DNA of 64,000 nt from VXOI01 sp965261945 (GTDB taxonomy: Bacteria; Chloroflexota; Dehalococcoidia; Lucifugimonadales; UBA3495). Below the pieces are notes generated by a model. That model was not told the DNA's origin, did no database searches, and saw nothing but the letters and a program-made list of their open reading frames with translations. Positions 41,132 through 49,749 of this stretch are shown here, one piece after another. The stretch spans positions 868,001 to 932,000 of the forward strand of contig CBDHEF010000002.1 of the NCBI GenBank assembly GCA_965261945.1. The letters run 5' to 3'. Position numbers and translations under genes: made by a program. Every line of letters begins with the position of its first letter. Position 1 is the first letter of the stretch.

Positions 41132-41161
41132 CAAAAGGCGCGGGTTAGCTCGCGCCTTTTG
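41132..41161 (+). terminator. Intrinsic terminator
   Basis: Eleven-bp perfect stem (CAAAAGGCGCG / CGCGCCTTTTG) with an eight-base loop; it ends a transcript from the 40.86-41.1 kb region before the acyl-CoA dehydrogenase. Confidence 0.8.
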
Positions 41162-41212
41162 CAACGCTGGACTTTTCGGCATTCGCCTTCGAGTTCACCA
41201 GGAGAGAACGAC

Positions 41213-42451
41213 ATGATTGCAGGGGAAGCAGGGTTGCCTCCGGAGTTGGAAGCCCTCAAACTTACAATCCGCCAGATAGTTAAGGACGAGTGTTACCCGC
41301 TGGAGGCGGAGTACCTGGCCAACCCCTCGCAGGAGGGCGTGGACGACGGTGCGCCTCGCGGCATCGCCGAGGCGCTCCAGGCCATCTTGGGCACGCTGAC
41401 CCCGGAAAAGTGGGCGCATCTGAATCAAATCTCCAAGGACACTGGTATTTACACGTCCTTCGTTCCCGAAGAATACGGCGGTGGCGGCATGGGATCTCTG
41501 GGACACGTGGTCCTGGACGAAGAGGTACACAAGAGCATCGTGCAATTGCCAACGTCTCCCGTTCCCATGATGATGATAGGCAACTGCACCCCCGAACAGG
41601 AACAGGAATACCTGCTGCCTTCCGTCCGGGGCGAATTGCACTACGCCTTCGGACAGACCGAACCGGAGGCCGGCTCCGACCCCGGCGGCATGATGCAGAC
41701 CCGGGCCGTACCGGACGGAGACGACTGGGTGCTGAACGGCACCAAGACGTTCATCTCCGGGGCCGCCAGCGCCGATTACATCCTCGTGCAGGCCGTGACC
41801 GACCCCGAAAAACGGCAGCGGGGCGGCATCACCATGTTCATAGTGGACAATCCCAGCCCCGGCCTCTCCTTCGACCCCATTCGCATCTGGATCAACCCGC
41901 ACAAGAACCAACAGCACACGGTGCACCTGGACAACGTGCGGGTCCCCCAGACCAAGGTGCTGGGTGAGGTCGGGCGCGGCTTCACCCTGGGGCAGAAGTG
42001 GCTGGTGCATCACGACCGCCTGCTGCGCGGCTCCATGGCCCTGGGCATCCTCAGCCGCGCGTTGGATATGGCCATCGAGTGGGCCAAGCAGCGAGTAACC
42101 TACGGTCGCCCCATTGCCGACCGGCAGGCCATCCAGTGGATGCTGACCGACGTATACATCGACATCATGACCCTCCGCGCGGCCACCCGCGAGGCGGCCG
42201 CGCGCGCCGACTCCGGCGAGGACGTGCGCGTCGAGGCGTCCATGATCAAGTACTGCGCCGGCGAGTGGGGCTGGCGCAGCATCGACAAGATAATGCAGGT
42301 CTTCGGCGGAACGGGAGAGACCCTCGACCTGCCCATCGCCCACTGGTATCACCTCCTGCGCCACGCCCGCATCGGCGGCGGCACGTCGGAAATCCACAAG
42401 TTCGTTATGGCCCGCGCTCTCTTGGATGGGCGGGTAAACTACCAGGGCTGA
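41213..42451 (+). CDS. Acyl-CoA dehydrogenase family protein (ACAD10/11-like)
   Basis: A 412-residue flavoenzyme from ATG 41213, which follows AGGAGAG. FGQTEPEAGSDPGGM and FISGAASADYILV are FAD- and substrate-binding landmarks; GRGFTLGQKWLVHHDRL and FGGTGETLDLP follow in order. The position of the MCAD-type catalytic Glu, in the IYEGTSEIQ motif, reads IGGGTSEIH here, as is usual for the ACAD10/11-like branch, which uses another residue. Substrate unknown: a long, branched or hydroxylated acyl-CoA is possible. No other beta-oxidation gene lies beside it. Confidence 0.88.
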   Translation: MIAGEAGLPPELEALKLTIRQIVKDECYPLEAEYLANPSQEGVDDGAPRGIAEALQAILGTLTPEKWAHLNQISKDTGIYTSFVPEEYGGGGMGSLGHVVLDEEVHKSIVQLPTSPVPMMMIGNCTPEQEQEYLLPSVRGELHYAFGQTEPEAGSDPGGMMQTRAVPDGDDWVLNGTKTFISGAASADYILVQAVTDPEKRQRGGITMFIVDNPSPGLSFDPIRIWINPHKNQQHTVHLDNVRVPQTKVLGEVGRGFTLGQKWLVHHDRLLRGSMALGILSRALDMAIEWAKQRVTYGRPIADRQAIQWMLTDVYIDIMTLRAATREAAARADSGEDVRVEASMIKYCAGEWGWRSIDKIMQVFGGTGETLDLPIAHWYHLLRHARIGGGTSEIHKFVMARALLDGRVNYQG

Positions 42452-42499
42452 TCTCGGTCCGGCCCTCAAATTGTCGAGATTATCGAGGAGATTCCGCAG

Positions 42500-43528
42500 A
42501 TGACATTGTTGACCGGACGCAACCGAATTTACTTGCTGCTTGCGACCCTGGCCCTTGCAGCAGTGCTGGCCGTCGGCTGGGCGGCGCTGGCGGGAGCGCA
42601 GGAAGACGACCCTGAAGCTGAAAATACCGAGACCACCGGTATGCAAATGATGGGGGATTCGGCCTCCGACGGCGACGCCGGTGTACCTTATGACGGCCCT
42701 TCGGGCATCTGGGTCAGCGGCACCGGCAAGGCCAGCGCCGCCCCCGATATTGCCGTCGTCTCCATGGGCGTCGAGTCGGTGGAAGACACCGCGGCAGACG
42801 CCCGGGCCAGCGCCGCCACCGCCATGAAGAGCGTCATGTCCGCGCTGACCAATGCCGGCGTATCTCTCGACGATATTCAGACCCGCCACTTCGACATCAG
42901 TCCCCGCTATCAACAGGTGGAAATCGAACGGTGCGACGGAGACGAAGATACCGACACGGAAGGTGAACAGACGGAAGGCGCACAGGAAGAAAGCATGAAA
43001 ATGTCATGCTACAAGTCTTGGGAAAGCCGTCTGATAGGGTACTCGGTTTCCAATCAGGCCCAAGTGAAGATTCGCAACCTGGCCAGGGTGGGAACCATCA
43101 TCGACGCGGTAACGGAAGCCGCCGGGGACATGGTTCGCGGCAACAGCATCAGATTCGACATCGAAGACCCTCAACTGTTGCAGGACGAGGCCAGAACCAA
43201 CGCCGTGGCCGACCTGAAGCGGAAGGCCATGATGCTGGCCGACCTTTCCGGCGTTAAACTTGGCCGACTGGTCTACCTCAGCGAGGAAGCCCCCTATTCC
43301 TCCCCCCAGCCGTTGTACGCTCGCGCCGAGGGCGCCTTCGCCGACGCTGCTTCAGTGACTACGACGATAGCCGGCGGGGAACTGGAATACACCAATACTA
43401 TCCAGGGCGTGTTCCTGATTGCGGGCGACGCCGACCCAGAACACCACGAAGCTGGGACGCAAATGGAGGCAATGGAGGACCTACACGAGGGCACAGAGGA
43501 GCCGGTAGAGCAGACCACCAACCAATAA
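42500..43528 (+). CDS. SIMPL-domain (DUF541) exported protein
   Basis: A 342-residue protein with signal peptide (LLLATLALAAVLAVGWAALAGAQ), an acidic linker, then a SIMPL/DUF541 domain: IWVSGTGKASAAPDIAVVSMGVE opens it (split by the family's V-x-G-x-G motif), ALTNAGVSLDDIQTRHFDISP follows, and GYSVSNQAQVKIRNLARVGTIID is the conserved second part. An acidic insert with two Cys (residues 135-170) and a Glu-rich C-terminus are extra to the core. Periplasmic/extracytoplasmic; the family (BP26, SIMPL) forms channel-like oligomers of unclear function. GAGGAG precedes the ATG. Confidence 0.88.
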   Translation: MTLLTGRNRIYLLLATLALAAVLAVGWAALAGAQEDDPEAENTETTGMQMMGDSASDGDAGVPYDGPSGIWVSGTGKASAAPDIAVVSMGVESVEDTAADARASAATAMKSVMSALTNAGVSLDDIQTRHFDISPRYQQVEIERCDGDEDTDTEGEQTEGAQEESMKMSCYKSWESRLIGYSVSNQAQVKIRNLARVGTIIDAVTEAAGDMVRGNSIRFDIEDPQLLQDEARTNAVADLKRKAMMLADLSGVKLGRLVYLSEEAPYSSPQPLYARAEGAFADAASVTTTIAGGELEYTNTIQGVFLIAGDADPEHHEAGTQMEAMEDLHEGTEEPVEQTTNQ

Positions 43529-43733
43529 GGACGGCAGGGTCATCAATTTGTTCGCCTTGTTCGCCCTCCCAATCTCTCAGGGGGAGGATTTGAGTTGGGA
43601 ACGGCTGTATTCGTGGGCAAACATCGCCGAGACGCCGGATTCCGGCCCCTCCCCAACTCTCTCCCAGAGTGGGCGGACACTCAATAGAACCCGGCAAACG
43701 GACAGGCAACTTGCCGGTATGGGGCGGTGTTGC

Positions 43734-43739
43734 TAGAAT
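43734..43739 (+). promoter_or_regulatory. Extended -10 box for dcd-rib operon
   Basis: TTGCTAGAATT on the plus strand, 54 bases before the dcd ATG at 43794. No FMN riboswitch sequence is seen between them. The rest of the 43529-43793 gap contains a loose palindrome of the CCCTCTCC type. Confidence 0.5.
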
Positions 43740-43793
43740 TCGCCCAACATTTCAGGATTGGAGATGGCCGGAGCCAGCTTCCGGCATAGGTGC

Positions 43794-44384
43794 ATGGTAC
43801 TGAGCGACAGGACGATCAAGGAGGAACTGGAAAAGGGCAGAATAGTAATTACGCCCCTTGACCCGGCGGACATCCAGCCCGCCAGCGTGGATCTTCGCCT
43901 TGATCGAAAACTGCTGGTCTTCACCAACTCACGCCGACCGCATATCGACGTCAAAAAGGGACTCGAAGACCTGACCGAAGTCGTCGAAATCAGAGACGAT
44001 ACCCCATTCATACTTCACCCCGGCGAGTTCGTGCTGGGCAGCACCCTGGAGCATATCGAGTTGCCCGACGACTTGGTGGCCCGACTGGAGGGCAAGAGCA
44101 GCCTGGGACGCATCGGCCTGGTAATTCACTCCACGGCAGGCTTCGTGGACCCCGGCTGGAAGGGGCACCTTACGTTGGAGTTGAGCAACCTGGCCCGCTT
44201 GCCCATCACGCTGTATTACGGCATGAAGATCGGCCAGATTTCCTACCTGCGCCTGACCACGCCGGCCGACCGGCTCTATGGCTCCGAGGGCTTGGGCAGC
44301 AAGTACCAGGGGCAGACGGACCCGACGGCCAGCCGCTTCTCCCGGGAATTCACCGCGCCCGGCACGACCGGGAGCGAAGACTGA
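43794..44384 (+). CDS. dcd: dCTP deaminase
   Basis: 196 residues from ATG 43794 (MVLSDRTIKEELEKGRIVI), where the family's N-terminus begins; a TTG/ATG upstream adds 12 unrelated residues. EGKSSLGRIGL with the Ser/Arg of the active site and HSTAGFVDPGWKG with the catalytic Glu/water region downstream are canonical, and GSKYQGQ near the C-terminus closes over the triphosphate. It makes dUTP for dTMP synthesis, or dUMP if bifunctional. It is placed directly before ribD; the last two share only pyrimidine deamination chemistry. Confidence 0.93.
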   Translation: MVLSDRTIKEELEKGRIVITPLDPADIQPASVDLRLDRKLLVFTNSRRPHIDVKKGLEDLTEVVEIRDDTPFILHPGEFVLGSTLEHIELPDDLVARLEGKSSLGRIGLVIHSTAGFVDPGWKGHLTLELSNLARLPITLYYGMKIGQISYLRLTTPADRLYGSEGLGSKYQGQTDPTASRFSREFTAPGTTGSED

Positions 44385-44395
44385 CAGGCCGCTGC

Positions 44396-45505
44396 ATGAA
44401 CCACATGGCCCAGGCCATCGAGTTGGCCCAGGGAGCGCTGGGAACTACAAGCCCCAACCCGGCCGTGGGCGCCGTTATCGTCAGGGATGGCCGCACCGTC
44501 GGGCGGGGCGCCACGAGGCCACCGGGCCAGGCCCACGCAGAAGTCGTCGCGCTGGAGGAAGCCGGGCCGCTGGCCCAGGGCGCTTCTCTTTACGTCACCC
44601 TTGAGCCGTGCTGCCATTGGGGCCGCACTCCCCCATGCACCCGAGGCATCATCGAGGCCGGTGTATCCGAGGTGATTGTGGCCCTCACAGACCCCAATCC
44701 CATCGTGGCGGGCGGAGGAATTGCGGAGTTGCGCGAGGCCGGGATAGCAGTCTCCGTGCTACCGGATGATTCGGAAGAGCGCGAACAGGCGCACCGCTTG
44801 TATGAGGGGTTCGCCAGGCACGTCATCACCGGCCGGCCCTTCGTCACTGCCAAATTCGCCATGAGCCTGGACGGCAAAATTGCCACCCGCACCGGCGACT
44901 CCAAGTGGGTGACAGGCGCCGAAGCCCGCGCCCTGGTGCAGCGAATGCGTCGAGAGACCGATGCCGTTATGGTGGGGGCCAACACCGTCCTGGCCGATGA
45001 CCCCCAACTGACAGCCCGCGGCGATGACAACCTACCCCTTGAGCGCCAACCCCTTCGGGTAACCCTGGACAGCCACTGTCGTATGCCGGTGGAATCGCAG
45101 TTGTTGCGCCAGCCCGGGCAGACGCTGGTCTATACCACTCGAAATGCCCCTGCTGCCAACGTGCGGGGCCTGGAGCGGGCCGGGGCCGAGGTCATACCCG
45201 TCGGCGCTACGCCCGGCGGGCTGGTCTGTCCGACGGAGGCGCTGACCGACCTCGGCAGACGCGGCGTTGTGAATCTCCTCGTAGAGGGCGGCGGCAAGAT
45301 TCTTGGGTCACTGTTCGACGACGGGTTGGTGGACAAGGTGCAGGCCTTCGTTGCGCCAGTCATCATCGGCGGCGACGAAGCCGCCTCCCCGGTGGAGGGC
45401 GCTGGCGCGGAGTTGATGGCCCATGCCCTGCGCCTTGAGAAAACATCCATCAAGCAGGTTGGCGGCGACTGGCTCATTTCGGGGTATCCCCCAAAGCCGA
45501 ATTGA
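44396..45505 (+). CDS. ribD: Riboflavin biosynthesis deaminase/reductase RibD
   Basis: A 369-residue bifunctional enzyme. The deaminase half has HAEVVAL and PCCHWGRTPPC, the zinc site; the reductase half starts KFAMSLDGKIATRTGDSKWVTG (in two motifs) and includes MVGANTVLADDPQLT and NLLVEGGGKILGSLF for NADPH binding. It performs the second and third steps after GTP cyclohydrolase II. It begins 11 bases after dcd. Length is normal and both halves look active. Confidence 0.95.
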   Translation: MNHMAQAIELAQGALGTTSPNPAVGAVIVRDGRTVGRGATRPPGQAHAEVVALEEAGPLAQGASLYVTLEPCCHWGRTPPCTRGIIEAGVSEVIVALTDPNPIVAGGGIAELREAGIAVSVLPDDSEEREQAHRLYEGFARHVITGRPFVTAKFAMSLDGKIATRTGDSKWVTGAEARALVQRMRRETDAVMVGANTVLADDPQLTARGDDNLPLERQPLRVTLDSHCRMPVESQLLRQPGQTLVYTTRNAPAANVRGLERAGAEVIPVGATPGGLVCPTEALTDLGRRGVVNLLVEGGGKILGSLFDDGLVDKVQAFVAPVIIGGDEAASPVEGAGAELMAHALRLEKTSIKQVGGDWLISGYPPKPN

Positions 45506-45637
45506 TCCCCTGTCCTAAATTCCTTCCCTCCCCAAGGAGAGGAGAGGGTGGGCTGCCTTTAGTTCCCTCTCCCTTGAGGGAGAGGGTTATGGCGAGGGCA
45601 GTATTCCCACAGCCGCAGCAGATTGGAGTACGTAGCG

Positions 45638-46213
45638 ATGTTTACCGGAATTGTGGAAGAAATCGGCTCGGTGGTCAGCATCAGCAGCAACGCCATGGCG
45701 TTGCGGGCCGAAAAAGTGATGTCCGACCTCAAGCTGGGGGACAGCATCTCGGTCAATGGGGCCTGCCTAACCGCCGTGTCGCTGTCGGAGTCCGAGTTTT
45801 CGGTGGATCTGTCACCGGAAACGATGCGGCGTACTTCTCTCGGCGACCTAGCCGCCGGCCGCTCGGTGAACTTGGAGCGGGCGTTGTCGGCCAGCGACCG
45901 CATGGGCGGCCACATCGTCCAGGGCCATGTGGACGGGACGGGACGCATAACGTCGACGAAGGAAGACGGGGACTCGGTGATTTTCCGGATTCGCGCCCCC
46001 TCACGGCTGATGCCGTACATCGTTGAGAAGGGGTTCATCTCGGTTGACGGCATAAGTTTGACCGTGGTAAAAGTAGGCACTTCCTCGTTCACGCTGGCTG
46101 TGATACCATATACTCTCTGTAATACTAATCTGGAAACACTATCAGTCGGCGCTAGGGTAAACTTGGAGGCCGACATACTGGCAAAGTACGTGGAAAACCT
46201 GCTCAAGCGGTGA
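45638..46213 (+). CDS. ribE: Riboflavin synthase alpha subunit
   Basis: 191 residues from ATG 45638 (MFTGIVEEIGSVV), the standard family start, with TTGGAG upstream. Two lumazine-binding barrels are recognisable: GDSISVNGACLTAV in the first and GFISVDGISLTVV in the second, with GHIVQGHVDGTG at the junction. It disproportionates two 6,7-dimethyl-8-ribityllumazine molecules. The 132-base gap before it contains a CCCTCTCCCTTGAGGGAGAG hairpin, possibly an attenuating element inside the operon. Confidence 0.95.
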   Translation: MFTGIVEEIGSVVSISSNAMALRAEKVMSDLKLGDSISVNGACLTAVSLSESEFSVDLSPETMRRTSLGDLAAGRSVNLERALSASDRMGGHIVQGHVDGTGRITSTKEDGDSVIFRIRAPSRLMPYIVEKGFISVDGISLTVVKVGTSSFTLAVIPYTLCNTNLETLSVGARVNLEADILAKYVENLLKR

Positions 46214-46254
46214 ACGTGGGCGGCGGTATCCAAACGCAGGAAAAGGACTGGATT

Positions 46255-47460
46255 ATGCCCCTGTGTAGTCTGGAAGAGGCCCTGGACGATCTAAAAGCGG
46301 GCAAACTGCTGATAGTTGTAGACGACGAAGATCGCGAAAACGAAGGCGACCTCGTAATGCCCGCAGAGACCGTGACCCCCGAGTCGATCAACTTCATCGT
46401 GAAGTACGCCCGGGGTCTGCTTTGTATGCCTGTCATTGGCGAGCGGCTGGACGAACTCCAGATGCCGCTGATGATCAGCCAGAACGCCGGCAAAAAGGAC
46501 CAGACGGCCTTCACCATATCGGTGGACTACAAGATTGGCACCACCACCGGCATATCTGCCCACGACCGGGCCGCAACGGTCAGAGCAATGATTGACCCGG
46601 CCGCCAACCCCGGCGACTTCACCCGGCCCGGCCATCTCTTCCCCCTGCGCTACCACCCTGGCGGGGTGCTGGCCCGGCCCGGCCACACCGAAGCCATCAT
46701 TGACCTCTGCAACCTGGGAGGTATGTATCCCGCCGGCATCGTTTGCGAGATGATGAACGAGGACGGCTCGATGTCCCGGCTGCCCCAGTTGGAGGAATTC
46801 GCCGCGGAGCACGACCTGAAAATCCTCAGCATCGCCCAGATCGTCGCCCACCGACGCCACTCCGAGCGGCTGATCGACCGGGTGGCTGAGACCCGGTTGC
46901 CGACCCGGTACGGCGAGTTCAAGGCCATCGGCTATCGCAGCTACTTCGACCAGGGCGAACACATTGCGCTGACCATCGGCGAATGGAAGCCCGAAGACCC
47001 GGTGCTGGTCCGCATCCACAGCGAATGCCTCACCGGCGACGTATTCGGCAGCCTGCGCTGCGACTGCGGCGAGCAGGTGGAGCTGGCGCTCAAGACCCTG
47101 GCTGAAGAGGGCGCAGGTGTGCTGCTCTACATGAGGCAGGAAGGCCGGGGCATCGGTCTCCACAACAAGATCAAGGCCTACTCCCTACAGGACAGCGGCC
47201 TGGACACCATCGAGGCCAACAGGACGCTGGGCTTTGACGCCGATATGCGCCACTACGAAGCCGGGGCGCAGATACTCCTCGATCTGGGAGTCTCAAAGCT
47301 GCGGCTGCTAACCAACAACCCTGGCAAGGTCGTGGGTCTCTCCGGCTTCGGCCTGGAAATTCAGGACCGCATCCCCTTGGAAGCCTCCGTCAACGACGAG
47401 AACCGCAACTACCTGATAACCAAGAAGCTGCGGATGGGGCATCTGCTGGGGAACTGCTAG
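46255..47460 (+). CDS. ribBA: Bifunctional DHBP synthase / GTP cyclohydrolase II
   Basis: 401 residues from ATG 46255; a GTG at 46210 overlapping the ribE stop (GTGA) would add 15 residues and is a real alternative. The RibB half has VDDEDRENEGDLVMPAE and RPGHLFPL...GHTEA; the RibA half has HSECLTGDVFGSLRCDCG with the three zinc Cys and EGRGIGLHNK. It provides both precursors for riboflavin. Last gene of the operon; lumazine synthase (ribH) does not follow, and a strong terminator lies 29 bases after the stop. Confidence 0.95.
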   Translation: MPLCSLEEALDDLKAGKLLIVVDDEDRENEGDLVMPAETVTPESINFIVKYARGLLCMPVIGERLDELQMPLMISQNAGKKDQTAFTISVDYKIGTTTGISAHDRAATVRAMIDPAANPGDFTRPGHLFPLRYHPGGVLARPGHTEAIIDLCNLGGMYPAGIVCEMMNEDGSMSRLPQLEEFAAEHDLKILSIAQIVAHRRHSERLIDRVAETRLPTRYGEFKAIGYRSYFDQGEHIALTIGEWKPEDPVLVRIHSECLTGDVFGSLRCDCGEQVELALKTLAEEGAGVLLYMRQEGRGIGLHNKIKAYSLQDSGLDTIEANRTLGFDADMRHYEAGAQILLDLGVSKLRLLTNNPGKVVGLSGFGLEIQDRIPLEASVNDENRNYLITKKLRMGHLLGNC

Positions 47461-47488
47461 AAACTGCCTGCAAAATCCGATGAGACCC

Positions 47489-47526
47489 AAAAGGGGCGAC
47501 TTGGGAAACGTCGCCCCTTTTTCTTA
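47489..47526. terminator. Intrinsic terminator of the rib operon
   Basis: Twelve-bp perfect stem (AAAAGGGGCGAC / GTCGCCCCTTTT), nine-base loop, then TTCTT. Its A-run on the other side makes it suitable for prfB read-through as well. Confidence 0.95.
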
Positions 47527-47648
47527 TCCAGTCCGGTGCCGCCCTCGGCCCAACGAGGGCGCGTGACAAACCTCTTCCGACGCCATTGAGCTACGGTGAA
47601 TTTGCCTTAGCTGTTCTTGCGAAACCAATGAGTCGCTCCCACCCTAAC

Positions 47649-47675
47649 CCTCTCCCTCTCCCTCTCCCTCTCCCA
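47649..47675. repeat. (CTCTCC)n microsatellite
   Basis: About four and a half tandem copies of a six-base CTCTCC unit, in the gap between ribBA and prfB. Confidence 0.9.
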
Positions 47676-47737
47676 GAGCAGAGCAAACTTGTAGCACAGG
47701 CTATAACACTCCACACAAAAGTTATGTAAGCTCGCCC

Positions 47738-48836
47738 CTACCTACCCAGTTTGTGGACCAGGTACGCTTCGATGAACGGATCTATATCGCCGGCCAACAC
47801 ACTGTCCGGGTTTGTGCTTTGCAGGTTGGTGCGGTGGTCTTTGACCGACTTGTAGGGGTGCAGGACATAGCTGCGAATCTGGTGGCCCCATTCCGGGTTG
47901 GTCCGCTCGCCCCGGAGGCGGGCCACCTCTTCGGCCCGCTCGTCGTCCTGGCGCTTCAGCAGCCGGGCCCGGAGTATGCGCATCGCGTATTCCCGGTTCT
48001 GGTGCTGCGAGCGCTCCGTCTGGCACGAAACGACGATGCCGCTGGGCAGGTGGGTCAGCCGGACTGCGGAGGCCACCTTCTGCACGTTCTGCCCGCCGGG
48101 GCCGCTGGAGCGGAAGGTGTCCATCTTGACGTCTTCGGAACGAATCTCAAGGTCCGATTCGCTTTCAACCGTCGGGAGTATCTCCACGTTGGCGAAGGAC
48201 GTATGGCGCAGGTGGTTGGGGTCGTAAGGCGACAGCCGCACCAGCCGGTGGACTCCCTGCTCGGCGCTGAGGTAGCCGAAGGCGTGATCGCCGCCCACTT
48301 CCAAGATACCGCTGCGCAATCCAGCTTCGTCGCCGTAGGACAGATCCATCACTTCCAGCGGCCGCTTGCCGGACTCAGCCCAGCCGGCATACATCTGGAG
48401 CAGCATCTGCGCCCAGTCATGGGAGTCGGTGCCCCCGGCACCAGAGTGAATGCTGATGATGGCCGCCCGCTCGTCATAGGGGCCGGAGAGAGTCAGCTTG
48501 ACTTCCTCGCGGTCGAGGTCGCGCCCCATCAAAGCGGCGTCGGCCTCCAACTGCTCCTCCAAGGAAGAGTCGCCTTCCTCGATAGCCAGTTCGGTTAATT
48601 CCAGCAGGTCGCGACTGCGCGATTCCATTCCTCGCCAGAGAGTTACGGTGTCGCGCAGCCTGCCCATCTGCTGCATCTTTCGCTGGCCCTGCTGGGGGTC
48701 ATTCCAGAAGTGTGGTTCGGCGGATTCCTTCTCCAGTTCGGCAATGACGACTTCCTTGGTGGGGAGGTCAAAGGCGCTCCACCAGGGACGCCACCTTCTG
48801 GGTCAAGGCCGTAAGGTTCTGCTTAAGCTGTTCCAT
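47738..48836 (-). CDS. prfB: Peptide chain release factor 2, programmed +1 frameshift
   Basis: The complete product is about 365 residues read in two frames: 22 codons from ATG 48836 (MEQLKQNLTALTQKVASLVE then RL) to an in-frame TGA at 48770-48768, then +1 into DLPTKEVVIAELEKESAE and on to the stop at 47738. GGQ is intact (SSGPGGQNVQK). The stop-codon recognition tripeptide SPF reads SPY (RLSPYDPN), a conservative change. GGGGGAG precedes the ATG. RF2 terminates at UGA and UAA, and the frameshift site lets it sense its own level. Confidence 0.95.
48767..48773 (-). promoter_or_regulatory. prfB frameshift site CTTTGAC
   Basis: The classic slippery CTT-TGA-C heptamer on the minus strand, with a GGTGGAG internal Shine-Dalgarno-like sequence a few bases upstream. 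When RF2 is scarce the ribosome shifts +1 to read GAC. Confidence 0.95.
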
Positions 48837-48873
48837 AATAATTCAGTCTCCCCCTAACAAGAAATCGAGATAA

Positions 48874-49749
48874 TTACGCGATGTCAAGCCGGTCTGCCAT
48901 CCAGTCAGCGCGAGCTACGGCGTGCACGTGGCCTCCGCCCTCGGCGGCTCCGTCATACAGCCGCAGGTCGCAGTTTGGCAGCGCTTCCGCCATCTCCCCG
49001 GCAAAGGACGGGGGGCACATCCCCCGGTCGAAACGGCCTGCGCTGAGCAGCGCCGGGGCCGACACGCCTGCTGCATCGCCCAGTGGGTCCAGCAGCCCCA
49101 TCGTCCTCTCCACGTCCTCGCGGCGGTCTGGATTGGCCCTCAGGAAGTCGCCGATTTCGCCCAGCGGGTAGCCCAAGCCCGGCTCCAACGCAGAGGGATG
49201 ACCCAGCGGCATGGGCGTATCGGCAGCCACCGCTCCTATCCTGGAACGGCGCGAAGCAAGCGCCAGCGCGAGGCTGCCCCCCAGACCGGTGCCCCACAGG
49301 CCCACAGGGCCAATTTCCGCCAACCCCTGAGCCATAAAGGCATCCAGCACCCTTAGCGCATCGGCATAGGCTCCCAGCAACTCCCAGGATTCACCGTCCG
49401 CGATGCCGTCGGTGAGCAGTCCGGGATAGCTGGCCTGATAGGCGCCGTCGCTGTTCCGCTGACCCCGGTGCGTGGCATTCATCACCACCGCACGGTGGCG
49501 CAGCGGCGTGTGGATTATGTCGTGAACGCTGGCGTAATCGGGCATCCTCAACAGTCCAGGCAAGGGGCCGCTGGCGCCCTTGGGCACCGACAACCACGCG
49601 AACAGCCTGTGTCCGCCGGCGGTGTTGTAACCCACCTGATAGACGTCCCATTCAGGTTGGGAGTAGAACGAGTCGCGGCTCACCGACAGGTCGAGGGGCG
49701 TTTCCGCCAGTTGCGCCTCGGTCCTTTCCCAAAAACCGGCGGGCGTCAC
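48874..49749 (-). CDS. AXE1-type alpha/beta hydrolase-fold protein lacking the nucleophile Ser
   Basis: A 291-residue protein, starting at GTG 49749 (GTGA overlap with the upstream paralogue's stop). The fold follows the acetyl-xylan esterase / cephalosporin C deacetylase family: YQVGYNTAGGHRLFAWLSVP, RGQRNSDGAYQASYPGLLTDG, and the CPPS acid turn (RFDRGMCPPS) match its neighbour. The nucleophile elbow is LWGTGLGGSL where the neighbour has ASGSSQGGGL: Ser is replaced by Gly. Probably not an esterase by itself; with the neighbour it may form a hetero-oligomer. Confidence 0.75.
   Translation of the reverse strand: MTPAGFWERTEAQLAETPLDLSVSRDSFYSQPEWDVYQVGYNTAGGHRLFAWLSVPKGASGPLPGLLRMPDYASVHDIIHTPLRHRAVVMNATHRGQRNSDGAYQASYPGLLTDGIADGESWELLGAYADALRVLDAFMAQGLAEIGPVGLWGTGLGGSLALALASRRSRIGAVAADTPMPLGHPSALEPGLGYPLGEIGDFLRANPDRREDVERTMGLLDPLGDAAGVSAPALLSAGRFDRGMCPPSFAGEMAEALPNCDLRLYDGAAEGGGHVHAVARADWMADRLDIA

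Noticed and set aside
41195..42913. 572-codon minus-strand frame opposite the acyl-CoA dehydrogenase and SIMPL gene
   Set aside because: Spans two real genes and their gap; composition of an antisense frame.
43740..43793. FMN riboswitch before the rib operon
   Set aside because: Leader is too short and lacks the conserved RFN core.
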